This document shows positions 26,631 to 34,658 of a stretch of DNA of 64,000 bases, one piece after another (the stretch's first letter is position 1; each line of letters starts with the position of its first letter). A program made the translations under genes and the position numbers. The notes below the pieces were generated by a model that saw only the letters and a list, made by a program, of their open reading frames with translations, was not told where the DNA came from and did no database searches. This stretch comes from an uncultured Gemmata sp. (GTDB taxonomy: Bacteria; Planctomycetota; Planctomycetia; Gemmatales; Gemmataceae). The stretch covers positions 62,001-126,000 of the forward strand of contig CALDUT010000012.1 of the NCBI GenBank assembly GCA_937924775.1. Direction: 5' to 3'.

Positions 26631-26658
26631 TTGTCGGGAACAGAAGTTGAGTTACAAT
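26631..26658 (+). promoter_or_regulatory. Sigma-70-type promoter of tRNA-Gly
   Basis: TTGTCG at 26631-26636 and TACAAT at 26653-26658 are separated by 16 bases. The tRNA begins 11 bases after the -10 box, which fits a very short 5' leader. The element agrees with the vegetative promoter consensus at most positions. Confidence 0.65.
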
Positions 26659-26668
26659 GCGCATGGTC

Positions 26669-26739
26669 GCGGGATTGGTATATCGGCTGTGCCCAGCCTT
26701 CCCAAGGCTGTGAGACGGGTTCGACTCCCGTATCCCGCT
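26669..26739 (+). tRNA. tRNA-Gly (anticodon CCC)
   Basis: A full cloverleaf can be drawn: acceptor GCGGGAT with ATCCCGC, D-arm with a 7-base loop, anticodon stem CAGCC/GGCTG with loop TTCCCAA giving anticodon CCC, variable region of four bases, T-arm ACGGG/CCCGT with loop TTCGACT, and discriminator T. The 3' CCA is not encoded. It reads the GGG codon. It has its own promoter and a Rho-independent terminator 34 bases downstream, so it is a single-gene unit. Confidence 0.95.
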
Positions 26740-26772
26740 TCTGCGAATCTCGCCCACTTCCCCTCAGACAGT

Positions 26773-26802
26773 GACGGTGGTACACACCGTCTTTTTTTTT
26801 TT
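26773..26802 (+). terminator. Rho-independent terminator of tRNA-Gly
   Basis: GACGGTG (26773-26779) pairs with CACCGTC (26785-26791) around a 5-base loop and is followed by eleven T residues (26792-26802). This is the clearest intrinsic terminator in the window and separates the tRNA from the downstream three-gene set. Confidence 0.92.
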
Positions 26803-26960
26803 GCCCCGGTTTCCCCCCTGTTCTTGAACCACGCCCCACCGGTGAGAAAAAAACCGGAATTTTTTTGCCCCGGGATTTGACTCGTCCCCACCGATTGCGC
26901 ACAATCGTTCATATAGGAACAGATTTACATTATTTTTCCATTGCGGGAGAGGTACGAATC

Positions 26961-27683
26961 ATGCGCGGGTTGATCGGTGGTTTGTTGGTCCTGGGGGCGG
27001 GGCTGGGGGCAACGGCCGCGCCGCCGTCGGCCGTATTACGAGTTCCCTCCGAAGTAACAGCCGCCCCAGCGACGATTACTGAAATTCGCGCCGAAACCAC
27101 TGCGCTTGTGGTGAAGTGGGTGGTGCTAACGCCGGGATTGTCGATTCGTCCGATTGATTCAGGCCGGGGCCTGTTGGTCAGCGGGCCACCGGGGCGTTAT
27201 GAATTGTTGGCCTACACCGCGGCGGGCGATGTGCCTTCGGAGCCGGTTCGCTGTGTGGTGGTGATTCGTGCCACACCACCTGAGCCGCCCTTACCGGAAC
27301 CGCGTCCCCCCCCGCCACCTGATCCACCTCAACCGCGGCCTCCTGACCCTCTACAAGCCAGGTTATCGGCGGCTTACACCGCCGATGCAGCTGCACCCGA
27401 CGTCAAACGCGAACACGCCAAGGACCTCGCGGCTCTCTATCGCGCGGCGGCTAAACTCGCCGACGATCCCACGATCGCCACGTCCGGTGAACTGTTGCGG
27501 CGTGTTCGCGATGCCGCCGGCCTTCTGATTGGCCCGCAGGCTCTGCGAGATATTCGCCAGATCGTCGCTTCAGAACTTGCATCGTTATTACCGACGGATG
27601 CCCCCCTGACCGCGTCGCAGCGTGCGTCCGCGGCGCAACTGTTCCGGAAATTGGCAGGTTATTTGGAGGAATTGGCACAATGA
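26961..27683 (+). CDS. Secreted protein with proline-rich linker; function unknown
   Basis: The 240-residue protein has a signal peptide to about residue 20, an N-terminal beta-sandwich-like region (VVKWVVLTPGLSIRP, GPPGRYELLAYTAAGDVPSE), a Pro-rich linker at about 106-134, and an alanine-rich helical C-terminal domain (AKDLAALYRAAAKLADDP, RRVRDAAGLLIG). I do not recognise it as a known family. GAGAGG precedes ATG 26961. Its stop codon overlaps the next gene's ATG (27680), so it is translationally coupled to a papain-like protein. Confidence 0.75.
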   Translation: MRGLIGGLLVLGAGLGATAAPPSAVLRVPSEVTAAPATITEIRAETTALVVKWVVLTPGLSIRPIDSGRGLLVSGPPGRYELLAYTAAGDVPSEPVRCVVVIRATPPEPPLPEPRPPPPPDPPQPRPPDPLQARLSAAYTADAAAPDVKREHAKDLAALYRAAAKLADDPTIATSGELLRRVRDAAGLLIGPQALRDIRQIVASELASLLPTDAPLTASQRASAAQLFRKLAGYLEELAQ

Positions 27684-28831
27684 AGGCTTGGCTCGTAATG
27701 ACGAAAGGAACCGCGTGGGCGGTTCGCATCGCGGTGATTATCGCCGCGGCTGTCGTTGGCGCGGTATTGCACTGGTGGGGAGCAGAACCGCACGTTTCCC
27801 AAATTCCTGAACCATCGCCCCCGGGCGAATATACTCCCACCTTCGGTTGGCATCCGGATGCGGAAGCTCTTGCGATCAACCGTGATCGCACACGCACGCT
27901 GCATTTCGATGCCACCCCCGCGGGGCAAGCGGTGTTGGGCGATACCGATGTGTTCTTGTGGCGTTACGTTCGCAAAGCCGCAGGCTACGATGTTGCGGAG
28001 GCATGGTATCCGAACATCAATCAACAGAATGTCGGCTGTTGTGTCGGCTGCGGCTGGAAGCACTGTGCGGATGTCTGCCAGGCCACAGCGATTGCCAACG
28101 GGCAAGCCTTCGCGTGGCAGCCGGTCAGTGCGGAAGTGATCTACGGCGGTTCGCGGGTGGAAGTGGGTGGTGGGCGGCTGTCTGGAGATGGTTCGGTCGG
28201 GGCGTGGGCCAAGGAGTACGTTTCGTCGCGCGGGGGCATCGTACCGATGCAGAAGTTCGCCAGTGCCGACTTATCGTACTTCAGCCCCACGCGAGCGCGG
28301 GAGTTTGGCCGCCGGGGGATCCCCGTTGATATTGCCGCCGTTGCTCGTCGCCATCCGATTCAGTCATGCGCTCTGGTCACCAGTTGGCAGCAGGCCAAGC
28401 GGGCCATTCAGCAGGGCTATCCAGTCGCGATCTGCTCCAGTCAGGGTTTCACATTGGAACGCGACGCTACTGGGCGCTGTCGGCCGCAGGGAGTGTGGTA
28501 TCACTGTCTAGCCTTGATCGGGCTTCGCACCACGCCCCCCGAAGGCGGTTTCTTGCTGAACAGTTGGGGCGACGCCGCCCACAGTGGGCCGTTATGGCCG
28601 CCGGATATGCCCCGTGCCGGCTTCTGGGCCGATGCGTCGATTGTTGATCAGATGCTCCAACAAGGCGATTCCTTCGCCTTGGCCGATGTCGCTGGCTTCC
28701 CCCAACGCCGGCTCGATTGGTTCGTCCTTCAACCGCAAGCGTCACGAGGCCATGCGAACGTCGTTCCGCCTCCGCGGCTGGCGGCAGGTCTTATGGCTTT
28801 CGCGATCCACAACCCGGAGGTACTTCGATGA
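27680..28831 (+). CDS. Membrane-anchored papain-like (C1-type) cysteine peptidase candidate
   Basis: The 383-residue protein has one N-terminal membrane helix (about 12-33). Papain-like sites appear in the correct order: a Gln followed by cysteines in NQQNVGCCVGCGW (Gln115/116, Cys120/121), His275 in VWYHCLALIG, and Asn294 in LLNSWGD, the NSWG of C1 peptidases. An ICSSQGFTLE block before the His also fits. The short Cys-rich active-site region is not standard papain, so activity is likely but not certain. It overlaps both neighbours by four bases (ATGA), making a tight three-gene unit next to the tRNA. Confidence 0.78.
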   Translation: MKAWLVMTKGTAWAVRIAVIIAAAVVGAVLHWWGAEPHVSQIPEPSPPGEYTPTFGWHPDAEALAINRDRTRTLHFDATPAGQAVLGDTDVFLWRYVRKAAGYDVAEAWYPNINQQNVGCCVGCGWKHCADVCQATAIANGQAFAWQPVSAEVIYGGSRVEVGGGRLSGDGSVGAWAKEYVSSRGGIVPMQKFASADLSYFSPTRAREFGRRGIPVDIAAVARRHPIQSCALVTSWQQAKRAIQQGYPVAICSSQGFTLERDATGRCRPQGVWYHCLALIGLRTTPPEGGFLLNSWGDAAHSGPLWPPDMPRAGFWADASIVDQMLQQGDSFALADVAGFPQRRLDWFVLQPQASRGHANVVPPPRLAAGLMAFAIHNPEVLR

Positions 28832-29310
28832 TAGGGAATTCTCGTTTCGTCGTCGTGATGGCGTTGCTGAGCCTGGCGGGGTTAGCTCCGGCCGACGATT
28901 CTGACCGCCAGCGACAACGGCACGTTCGCGCCGCTTTGGCGCTAGCGGCGACAGAAGCATGCCCGCTCACTTACTCCGCGGCCTACCGGCTAGCCGTCGC
29001 CCGTGAACAGCCTTTGGTGGTCTTTGTGGACTGTCAACCGTCGCTGCGGCCCGAGCGGCTCGGGAAGGCCGTTGTTGTGGCGACGAAGGAACTGACTGGC
29101 TACAAACGTGGAACCGTAGTGGTGAGTTATCCGCAGGGCCATACATTGTATGTTCACGCGATCCTGCGGGAACCGCAGTCTGAGGCCGCTCTTGTGGAAG
29201 CCGTGGAGGCCGCCCGCCGCAAGATCGCGGCCACTGCTTCAAACTGCTGGCCACTATGCGATCGACCGAAGGGCTCGCCTACGGCCCAGCTGGCTAGTCC
29301 ACAACCCTGA
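28828..29310 (+). CDS. Small secreted protein, third gene of the papain-like cassette
   Basis: The 160-residue protein has a signal peptide ending LAPADD and a domain with AREQPLVVFVDC, which is reminiscent of the first strand of thioredoxin-like folds but carries a single cysteine and no CxxC. I do not assign a function. GGAGG lies seven bases before ATG 28828, and the ATG overlaps the preceding stop codon. The three genes are probably made together and exported, with the peptidase tethered to the membrane. Confidence 0.75.
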   Translation: MIGNSRFVVVMALLSLAGLAPADDSDRQRQRHVRAALALAATEACPLTYSAAYRLAVAREQPLVVFVDCQPSLRPERLGKAVVVATKELTGYKRGTVVVSYPQGHTLYVHAILREPQSEAALVEAVEAARRKIAATASNCWPLCDRPKGSPTAQLASPQP

Positions 29311-29522
29311 TGGCCGCAGAGGCTCCCCGCCGTTGTGAGCTTTGTCACGCTAGAGAACCGCGGCAAGCTTGCAGACAACACTGCCGCGGACGATTCGTCG
29401 GTCCGCGATTGGCCGGTTGTCTTCTGGAAGAGTCTTGGGCCGCGGTGCTTTTCCCTGAGGTGGCGAATTGCTACAACGGCACACACGGAACGATCCCTTC
29501 TTCAGCTTATGGAGCGGTTGTC

Positions 29523-30293
29523 ATGTCCACGGACGCGACTTCACCAGCACTGTCTTCGGTAACCTCAGCCCCCCCAGCAGCGACGGCCAGGGCGTGGGAG
29601 CCGTTGTCGGCCATTGAGCGACGGATTCTCGGTACCCTGGTGGAAAAGCAGAAGACGTCGAAAACTGCGGACGCCTACCCGCTGACTCTCAATGCTCTGG
29701 TGACTGGCTGCAATCAGAAGTCGAACCGCGACCCGGTCATGGAGTTGGACGAAATTGAAGTGGAAGAAGCGATCGAGGGCTTGCAGCGGCGGGGATTGGT
29801 TTCGCGTATTACCGGGGGGCGTGTCGATCGCTTCCGGCACGAATTGTATCAGCGGTGGACCAGTGATGGCCCGCAACTGGCAGTCCTGGCTGAACTGCTT
29901 TTGCGTGGACCGCAAACCAAAGGGGATCTGCGCATTCGGGCCAGCCGTATGGCTCCGATCGATTCGCTCGAGCAATTGGATGAAGTTCTTCAACCCCTCC
30001 TCGAACGGCACTTGGTTGTGTATCTTACAGAACCAGAGCGACGCGGCGCGGTTGTGACCCACGGTTTCCACCTTCCTGATGAACTGACGCGCTTAAAAGC
30101 CCACCACTCCCACGCCCCGGTTTCGCCCGCCGCTGAGTTGGATGCTTCGGCTCCTCGGTCTATGGCTTCCCCTTGGGAAGCGCGCCTCACCGCGGCTTTG
30201 ACGGAAATCGACGCGCTCAAAACTCGTGTTGCGATGCTGGAATCGCAACTGGCCGATGTGCGGAAGCAATTGGATGTACTTTCCGCCGGCTAA
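29523..30293 (+). CDS. YceH/DUF480 family protein
   Basis: The 256-residue protein matches YceH-type proteins: LSAIERRILGTLVEKQKTSKTADAYPLTLNALVTGCNQKSNRDPVM is nearly invariant in the family (shown here only as landmark, spanning about residues 28-73), followed by two winged-helix-like domains (EEAIEGLQRRGLV, AELLLRGPQTKGDLRIRASRM). The C-terminus is a coiled coil (LTEIDALKTRVAMLESQLADVRKQL). The function is unknown; the fold suggests DNA or protein binding. ATG 29523 follows GGAG; the upstream open frame is unlikely to be coding. Confidence 0.9.
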   Translation: MSTDATSPALSSVTSAPPAATARAWEPLSAIERRILGTLVEKQKTSKTADAYPLTLNALVTGCNQKSNRDPVMELDEIEVEEAIEGLQRRGLVSRITGGRVDRFRHELYQRWTSDGPQLAVLAELLLRGPQTKGDLRIRASRMAPIDSLEQLDEVLQPLLERHLVVYLTEPERRGAVVTHGFHLPDELTRLKAHHSHAPVSPAAELDASAPRSMASPWEARLTAALTEIDALKTRVAMLESQLADVRKQLDVLSAG

Positions 30294-30327
30294 GCTAACT
30301 GGTAGTAGTCCTCGACCTTCTGCGCGC

Positions 30328-30623
30328 ATGGATGAAGCTTTCGGTCTCAGTTGCACGGACCCCGCGGCCCTGCTCAACTTGCGCGAAGTCTTCGGCAATC
30401 CGTATCAGCCACTGACGATCAACGCCCACTGGAACAGCCCCAGGGTGCAAACACTGGCCCGCAGATGTACGACGCGCGGAATTTCGAAGCGATGCCGATT
30501 CTGGCCGATGCTCTGCCGGAAGCCGGCTGCCCGCACGAACGGATGCTCGCCCACTGCCGTGTCCGGCGGATCACGCATGTTCGCGGCTGCTGGGTATTGG
30601 ATGCGTTGGTGCAGCTCCGCTGA
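30328..30623 (+). pseudogene. Frameshifted remnant with the Gemmata-type C-terminal block
   Basis: From ATG 30328 one frame reads LREVFGNPYQPLTINAHW and on to VQTLAR (to about 30456); the next frame continues MYDARNFEAMPILADALPEAGC and ends HVRGCWVLDALVQLR at 30623. In Gemmata-group proteins these two blocks form one continuous C-terminal segment (DIFGNPFRP, then LPILADALEDAGC and HVRGCWVVD). The join at about 30457-30463 lacks one base, so this is a single-base frameshift. Only this C-terminal part remains; no upstream body is seen. A sequencing error cannot be excluded. Confidence 0.7.
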
Positions 30624-30719
30624 GTTTGCGTTCTCGGCCCCGGTGCGGAGGCCGCGGCGTCTGTGCTATAATGACAGTTCGTTCATCGCAACTAGGATCT
30701 CCAGCCAGCCGTTGACCAT

Positions 30720-31274
30720 ATGAAAATCCTCCAGTACCCCCACCCGGCCCTCCGGGTGAAAGCCCGGCCCGTGACGATCATCGATGCGGACATCCACAAA
30801 GCCGCCCACGAAATGCTCGAAACGATGTACCGCTACGAAGGGTTGGGCCTGGCCGCCCCCCAGGTGGGTCTCGACTTTCAACTGCTCGTCATGAACTTCG
30901 CCGGCGACCCGGAGCGCAAGGAGATGGAACACATCGCCATCAATCCGGTCCTCGTGGAAACCAAAGGTGGGACGATCAGCGATCGCGAAGGCTGCTTGAG
31001 CTTCCCCGGCTTGTATCAGAATGTTCGCCGTTTCAAAACGGTGAAGGTCCAAGCCTACAATCTCCAGGGTGAGAAGTACGAAATGGAATGTCACGACTTG
31101 CCCGCCCGCGTCTGGCAGCACGAAATCGACCATCTCGCCGGAACTCTGTTCATCGACCGGATGGGCTCGCTCGGCTTGCACCGCAGCCAGAAAGATTTGG
31201 AGAAGTTCATTGCCGAATTCGAGAAAGCCAAAAAACGCGGTGAACTCCCCCCGGGGCTGGAAGCCAAACTGTAG
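30720..31274 (+). CDS. def: Peptide deformylase
   Basis: The 184-residue metalloenzyme removes the formyl group from nascent peptides. All three PDF motifs are present: GLGLAAPQVG (motif 1), EGCLSFPG (motif 2, metal-binding Cys) and HEIDHLAG (motif 3, two His and catalytic Glu). The C-terminus is extended by a basic helix. It is the first gene of def-fmt-rsmB, a common bacterial translation operon; fmt begins about 67 bases downstream. ATG 30720 has no strong ribosome site. Confidence 0.96.
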   Translation: MKILQYPHPALRVKARPVTIIDADIHKAAHEMLETMYRYEGLGLAAPQVGLDFQLLVMNFAGDPERKEMEHIAINPVLVETKGGTISDREGCLSFPGLYQNVRRFKTVKVQAYNLQGEKYEMECHDLPARVWQHEIDHLAGTLFIDRMGSLGLHRSQKDLEKFIAEFEKAKKRGELPPGLEAKL

Positions 31275-31340
31275 ACCCCACCCGGTCATGAACGGCAACC
31301 GCGTTCCACCATCGACCATCGCCAACAGAAAGTGCAGCGC

Positions 31341-32336
31341 ATGCGTATTGTGATGATGGGTACTGGAACGTTCGCCGAACCGACGTTCCAAGCCCTGATC
31401 GCGGAGTTCGGCGCCGATGTGGTCGGCTTGGTCACACAACCCCAGCGCGAGCGGGGCAACAAGCGGGGCAGTACCCGGCAAACCGGCCAAGGCATGGCGA
31501 ATATCGCGCAGGCCGCCGGTATTCCTGTGGCCCAACCCGAGAGCATCAATGCGCCTGAGGGGCTTGCCCAGCTGCAGGCCTGGCAACCGGATTTGCTCGT
31601 CGTGGCCGCGTATGGGCAGATGCTTTCGCCGGAAGTTCTGCGGATACCCACCCGCGGCACGATCAACGTTCACGCGTCGCTATTGCCAAAGTACCGCGGC
31701 GCGGCCCCGGTCGCCTATGCCCTCTTGCATGGAGAACGACAAACCGGTGTCACAATTATTCAAGTGACGCCCGGACTCGATAGCGGCGACATGCTGGCTC
31801 AAGAAGCCCTCGATATTCAGCCCGACGATACCACCGGATCGCTGGAAGCGCGCTTGGCGCAACTCGGTGCCCGCCTCGCGGTGAACGTCGCCCGCCGTTA
31901 TGCCGCCGGGGAACCCCTGGTGGGCGTTCCGCAAGACCCCCGCCAAGTGACGAAAGCCCCGAAAATTCGCAAGGAATTCGGCCTGATCCGTTGGAATCAG
32001 CCGGCGGAGTATCTCGAACGTTTCGTCCGCGCGATGCAACCGTGGCCGACAGCGTATACATTCCTGCACCGGCCTGGCAAAGAACCGCTACGGGTGATCG
32101 TCACCAAAGCCGCCGTCGTGCCACGGCCTGCTCCGGGCCCGGCCATGGCCGCCCCGGGCACGCCCTGGGTGGTATCGGCCCCCGCGCCGGGGCTGGTGGT
32201 GATCACCGGCGATGACCACGCCTTGCTTCTTCACGAACTTCAGCCGGCGGGAAAAAAACGCCTCAGCGCTGAGGAATTCCTCCGCGGTTATCCGGTGGTT
32301 GCTGGCGCGATCTTCGGCCCGGAAGGACTGACATGA
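31341..32336 (+). CDS. fmt: Methionyl-tRNA formyltransferase
   Basis: The 331-residue enzyme formylates the initiator Met-tRNA. The formyl-transfer core shows INVHASLLPKYRGAAP (catalytic Asn and His) and TPGLDSGDML with the third catalytic residue Asp, and a C-terminal tRNA-binding barrel follows. Start ATG 31341 is used; GTG 31332 in the same frame is an alternative. The stop codon overlaps the rsmB start (ATGA), so the two are translationally coupled. The C-terminal domain contains a small Pro/Ala-rich loop (PRPAPGPAMAAPGTP). Confidence 0.96.
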   Translation: MRIVMMGTGTFAEPTFQALIAEFGADVVGLVTQPQRERGNKRGSTRQTGQGMANIAQAAGIPVAQPESINAPEGLAQLQAWQPDLLVVAAYGQMLSPEVLRIPTRGTINVHASLLPKYRGAAPVAYALLHGERQTGVTIIQVTPGLDSGDMLAQEALDIQPDDTTGSLEARLAQLGARLAVNVARRYAAGEPLVGVPQDPRQVTKAPKIRKEFGLIRWNQPAEYLERFVRAMQPWPTAYTFLHRPGKEPLRVIVTKAAVVPRPAPGPAMAAPGTPWVVSAPAPGLVVITGDDHALLLHELQPAGKKRLSAEEFLRGYPVVAGAIFGPEGLT

Positions 32337-33748
32337 CGACCGCGCGACAAGTGGCCCTGGAGGTGTTGAACCGATCGCGAGCGCGGGCCGGTTTTGCCGC
32401 GGAGTTGGTAGACGAAGCCCTCACGCAGCGGCCTTTGTCGCCACCGGATCGTCGTTTCGTCACACAATTGGTGTGCGGGGTGATCCGCCGTCGCGGCACG
32501 CTCGATGCCCTGCTGAAGCCGTTTATCCAGCGGCCGCCGCATACCGTGGAAGACCGCGTGTGGGATATCCTCCGGCTGGGCGTATTCCAACTGGCTTTCT
32601 TAACGCATATTCCCCCGCATGCCGCCGTGTATGAGAGCGTGGAACTGGCGGCCTGCGCCGGTGTACCCAAAGCCAAAGGCTTCATCAACGGTGTGCTGCG
32701 ACGTGTCGCGGAGCTGATTACAGCCGATTTTTGTGATACCGCTGCGGCCAACGCGGTCCCGATGGACGTAACAAACGACGTTCCATCGGCGCTCGGCCGT
32801 CGGCCCGACGTCGCCACGACTACTTGCCCCCCGAGGCGTTATCGCGTGCTGGCGGAACCCATACTGCCCAACCCCATCAGCGATTTCGCCGCTTACTATG
32901 CCACGGCGTTCTCGTTTCCGCGCTGGCTGGCCCAGCGCTGGCTCAACCGCTGGGGCGCCGACGAATGCACACGCTTGGGCTTTTGGTTCAATAGCCCGCC
33001 ACCATTGTGGATTCGCGTGAACAAACTTCGCAGCCGGCGCGAGAATTACCGCCTGCAACTGGCCGCCAGCGGCATCGACGCTGAACCGGGCCATCATCCG
33101 CAATCCCTGCGGCTGTGCGAGCATGTTCCCATTCGCGACCTGCCCGGTTTCGCCGACGGCGAGTTCACCGTGCAGGATCATTCGTCGATGTTGGTCGCCA
33201 GCGCCCTGGGGGTTCAACCGGGCCAGCACGTTCTCGATCTGTGTGCGGCCCCCGGCAGCAAAACCACGCATCTGGCCGAACTGATGGATAACCGCGGCCA
33301 CATCACCGCCTGCGACATCGACGCCAAACGCCTGCACCATCTGACAACGCTCTGTCAGCGGCTGGGTGTTCGTCCGGTTGAAACGGTCCTACTCACGGAC
33401 ACCAGAGAGATTCCGCCGGGGCCGTTCGATGCGGCTTTGGTCGATGTGCCGTGCAGCAACACGGGGGTGATGAACCGGCGGCCCGAAGTCCGCTGGCGGC
33501 TGAAACCCCGTGAATTCGAGCATCTGATACGCTTGCAAACCCGCCTTCTGATCGAAGCGCTCACGCGGGTCCGGCCCGGCGGCGCGGTCGTCTATTCGAC
33601 CTGCAGCATCGAACCGCAAGAGAATCAAGGGGTCGTGAAAGCGGTGTGCCAGGCCTTCCCCGGTGTGAGATGCGAAGCGGAGCATGACGCCGTGCCTGGT
33701 CGGCCTTCGGACGGTGGCTATTGGGCCCGGTTGCGTCGTGCAACTTAA
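32333..33748 (+). CDS. rsmB: 16S rRNA m5C967 methyltransferase
   Basis: The 471-residue protein has an N-terminal NusB-like RNA-binding domain (RQVALEVLNRSRARAGFA, RRFVTQLVCGVIRRRGTLDALL) and a C-terminal SAM-dependent domain with CAAPGSKTTH, DVPCSNTGVM (motif IV cysteine) and STCSIEPQEN (motif VI catalytic cysteine). It methylates C967 of 16S rRNA. The linker around residues 130-185 is longer than in E. coli. It closes the def-fmt-rsmB operon and is followed after 30 bases by a convergent lipoprotein gene. Confidence 0.94.
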   Translation: MTTARQVALEVLNRSRARAGFAAELVDEALTQRPLSPPDRRFVTQLVCGVIRRRGTLDALLKPFIQRPPHTVEDRVWDILRLGVFQLAFLTHIPPHAAVYESVELAACAGVPKAKGFINGVLRRVAELITADFCDTAAANAVPMDVTNDVPSALGRRPDVATTTCPPRRYRVLAEPILPNPISDFAAYYATAFSFPRWLAQRWLNRWGADECTRLGFWFNSPPPLWIRVNKLRSRRENYRLQLAASGIDAEPGHHPQSLRLCEHVPIRDLPGFADGEFTVQDHSSMLVASALGVQPGQHVLDLCAAPGSKTTHLAELMDNRGHITACDIDAKRLHHLTTLCQRLGVRPVETVLLTDTREIPPGPFDAALVDVPCSNTGVMNRRPEVRWRLKPREFEHLIRLQTRLLIEALTRVRPGGAVVYSTCSIEPQENQGVVKAVCQAFPGVRCEAEHDAVPGRPSDGGYWARLRRAT

Positions 33749-33778
33749 GCCACGTGCGAGAGAAAGCGGTCGTAAAGA

Positions 33779-34543
33779 TTACTTCATAAGAGTTCCCGGC
33801 AGCATTCCCGCGGCTTGAAGGAGTTTGCTGAATGGCCACCAATCCTCTGGCAGTAACCCGGTGACACGGCGGTAGATTGTATCGAGCCAATCGGGCAACA
33901 CGCGAGAGAGCCGGGATTGCAGCGTTTCGCCGATGAAGATTTGGTCGTCGGCCTGGAGAACGATATTGCTGGGATGATCCCCGTATTCCAAAGCCGCCGC
34001 GACATCAATACGAAACACCTGGGGCCGCATTCCCAACGCGACATTGGGACGAATGACATACACCTGTCGCAAGTTTGATCCGGGTGGCAATCCGCCAATG
34101 CGCTGCAGGAAATCGGTGACGGTTTCAGGGCCCTGATAGGGCACGGCCCGGGCCCGCCCCCGGATGGGACCATATATCACAATGCGTGCCCGCCGGGCAG
34201 CCACCAACGACACCGTCACCCGTTCGGCCGGGCATTGGGCTAATTCCGCCAACTGCGTGCGAATGTCGTCGAGAGTTTGCCCTTCCACCCGTGGATTGCC
34301 CGGTTGACCAAGAGGCAACCGTCCATCGACATCAACCACCACCACCGCATCCCAGTGGGGATAATCGGCGAAGCTCACGGCCAGCACGTCGGGACAACCC
34401 ACGGAATACTCGGGCGAGGGTGTGGGTATTTCCGCGGCATTGGGCCAGTTCGAAGAGGGTAGACAATGCTGACGCAGCAAACGGTTCTGCGCGCAGCCTG
34501 CAGCCAATGTCGCCGCGCAGGCGACCACCAGCGCGGAGCGCAT
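33779..34543 (-). CDS. Polysaccharide export lipoprotein (Wza/SLBB type)
   Basis: The protein has a lipoprotein signal (lipobox LAAGC) followed by a polysaccharide-export domain (EYSVGCPDVLAVSF, VDVDGRLPLGQPGNPRVEGQTLDDIRTQL) and an SLBB-like domain (ARIVIYGPIRGRARAVPYQGPETVTDFLQRIGGLPPGSNLRQVYV). Such proteins form or line the outer-membrane channel for exopolysaccharide. Start ATG 34543 gives a normal lipoprotein signal; GTG 34588 is an in-frame alternative. No Wzc or glycosyltransferase gene is next to it. It shares the strand with the kinase gene upstream, with 115 bases between. Confidence 0.87.
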   Translation of the reverse strand: MRSALVVACAATLAAGCAQNRLLRQHCLPSSNWPNAAEIPTPSPEYSVGCPDVLAVSFADYPHWDAVVVVDVDGRLPLGQPGNPRVEGQTLDDIRTQLAELAQCPAERVTVSLVAARRARIVIYGPIRGRARAVPYQGPETVTDFLQRIGGLPPGSNLRQVYVIRPNVALGMRPQVFRIDVAAALEYGDHPSNIVLQADDQIFIGETLQSRLSRVLPDWLDTIYRRVTGLLPEDWWPFSKLLQAAGMLPGTLMK

Positions 34544-34658
34544 CCATCCGCGACACCGCCACTCGACTTTCGCGGTGCGAAGTTCCACACATCCGTTATC
34601 GTCGGTCGGCCTGTCACGGCTTCACAGAAATTACCGAACCTACTGCCGACCGCAGCCG

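Noticed and set aside
26669-29310. Genomic island integrated at tRNA-Gly
   Set aside because: No integrase, no duplicated tRNA end and a terminator directly after the tRNA; the cassette was kept as a finding but not called a mobile element.
30226-30723. 165-residue open frame overlapping the YceH-family gene end and def start
   Set aside because: Only its middle part (30328-30456) matches a known C-terminal block and it changes frame; it was reported as a pseudogene instead.
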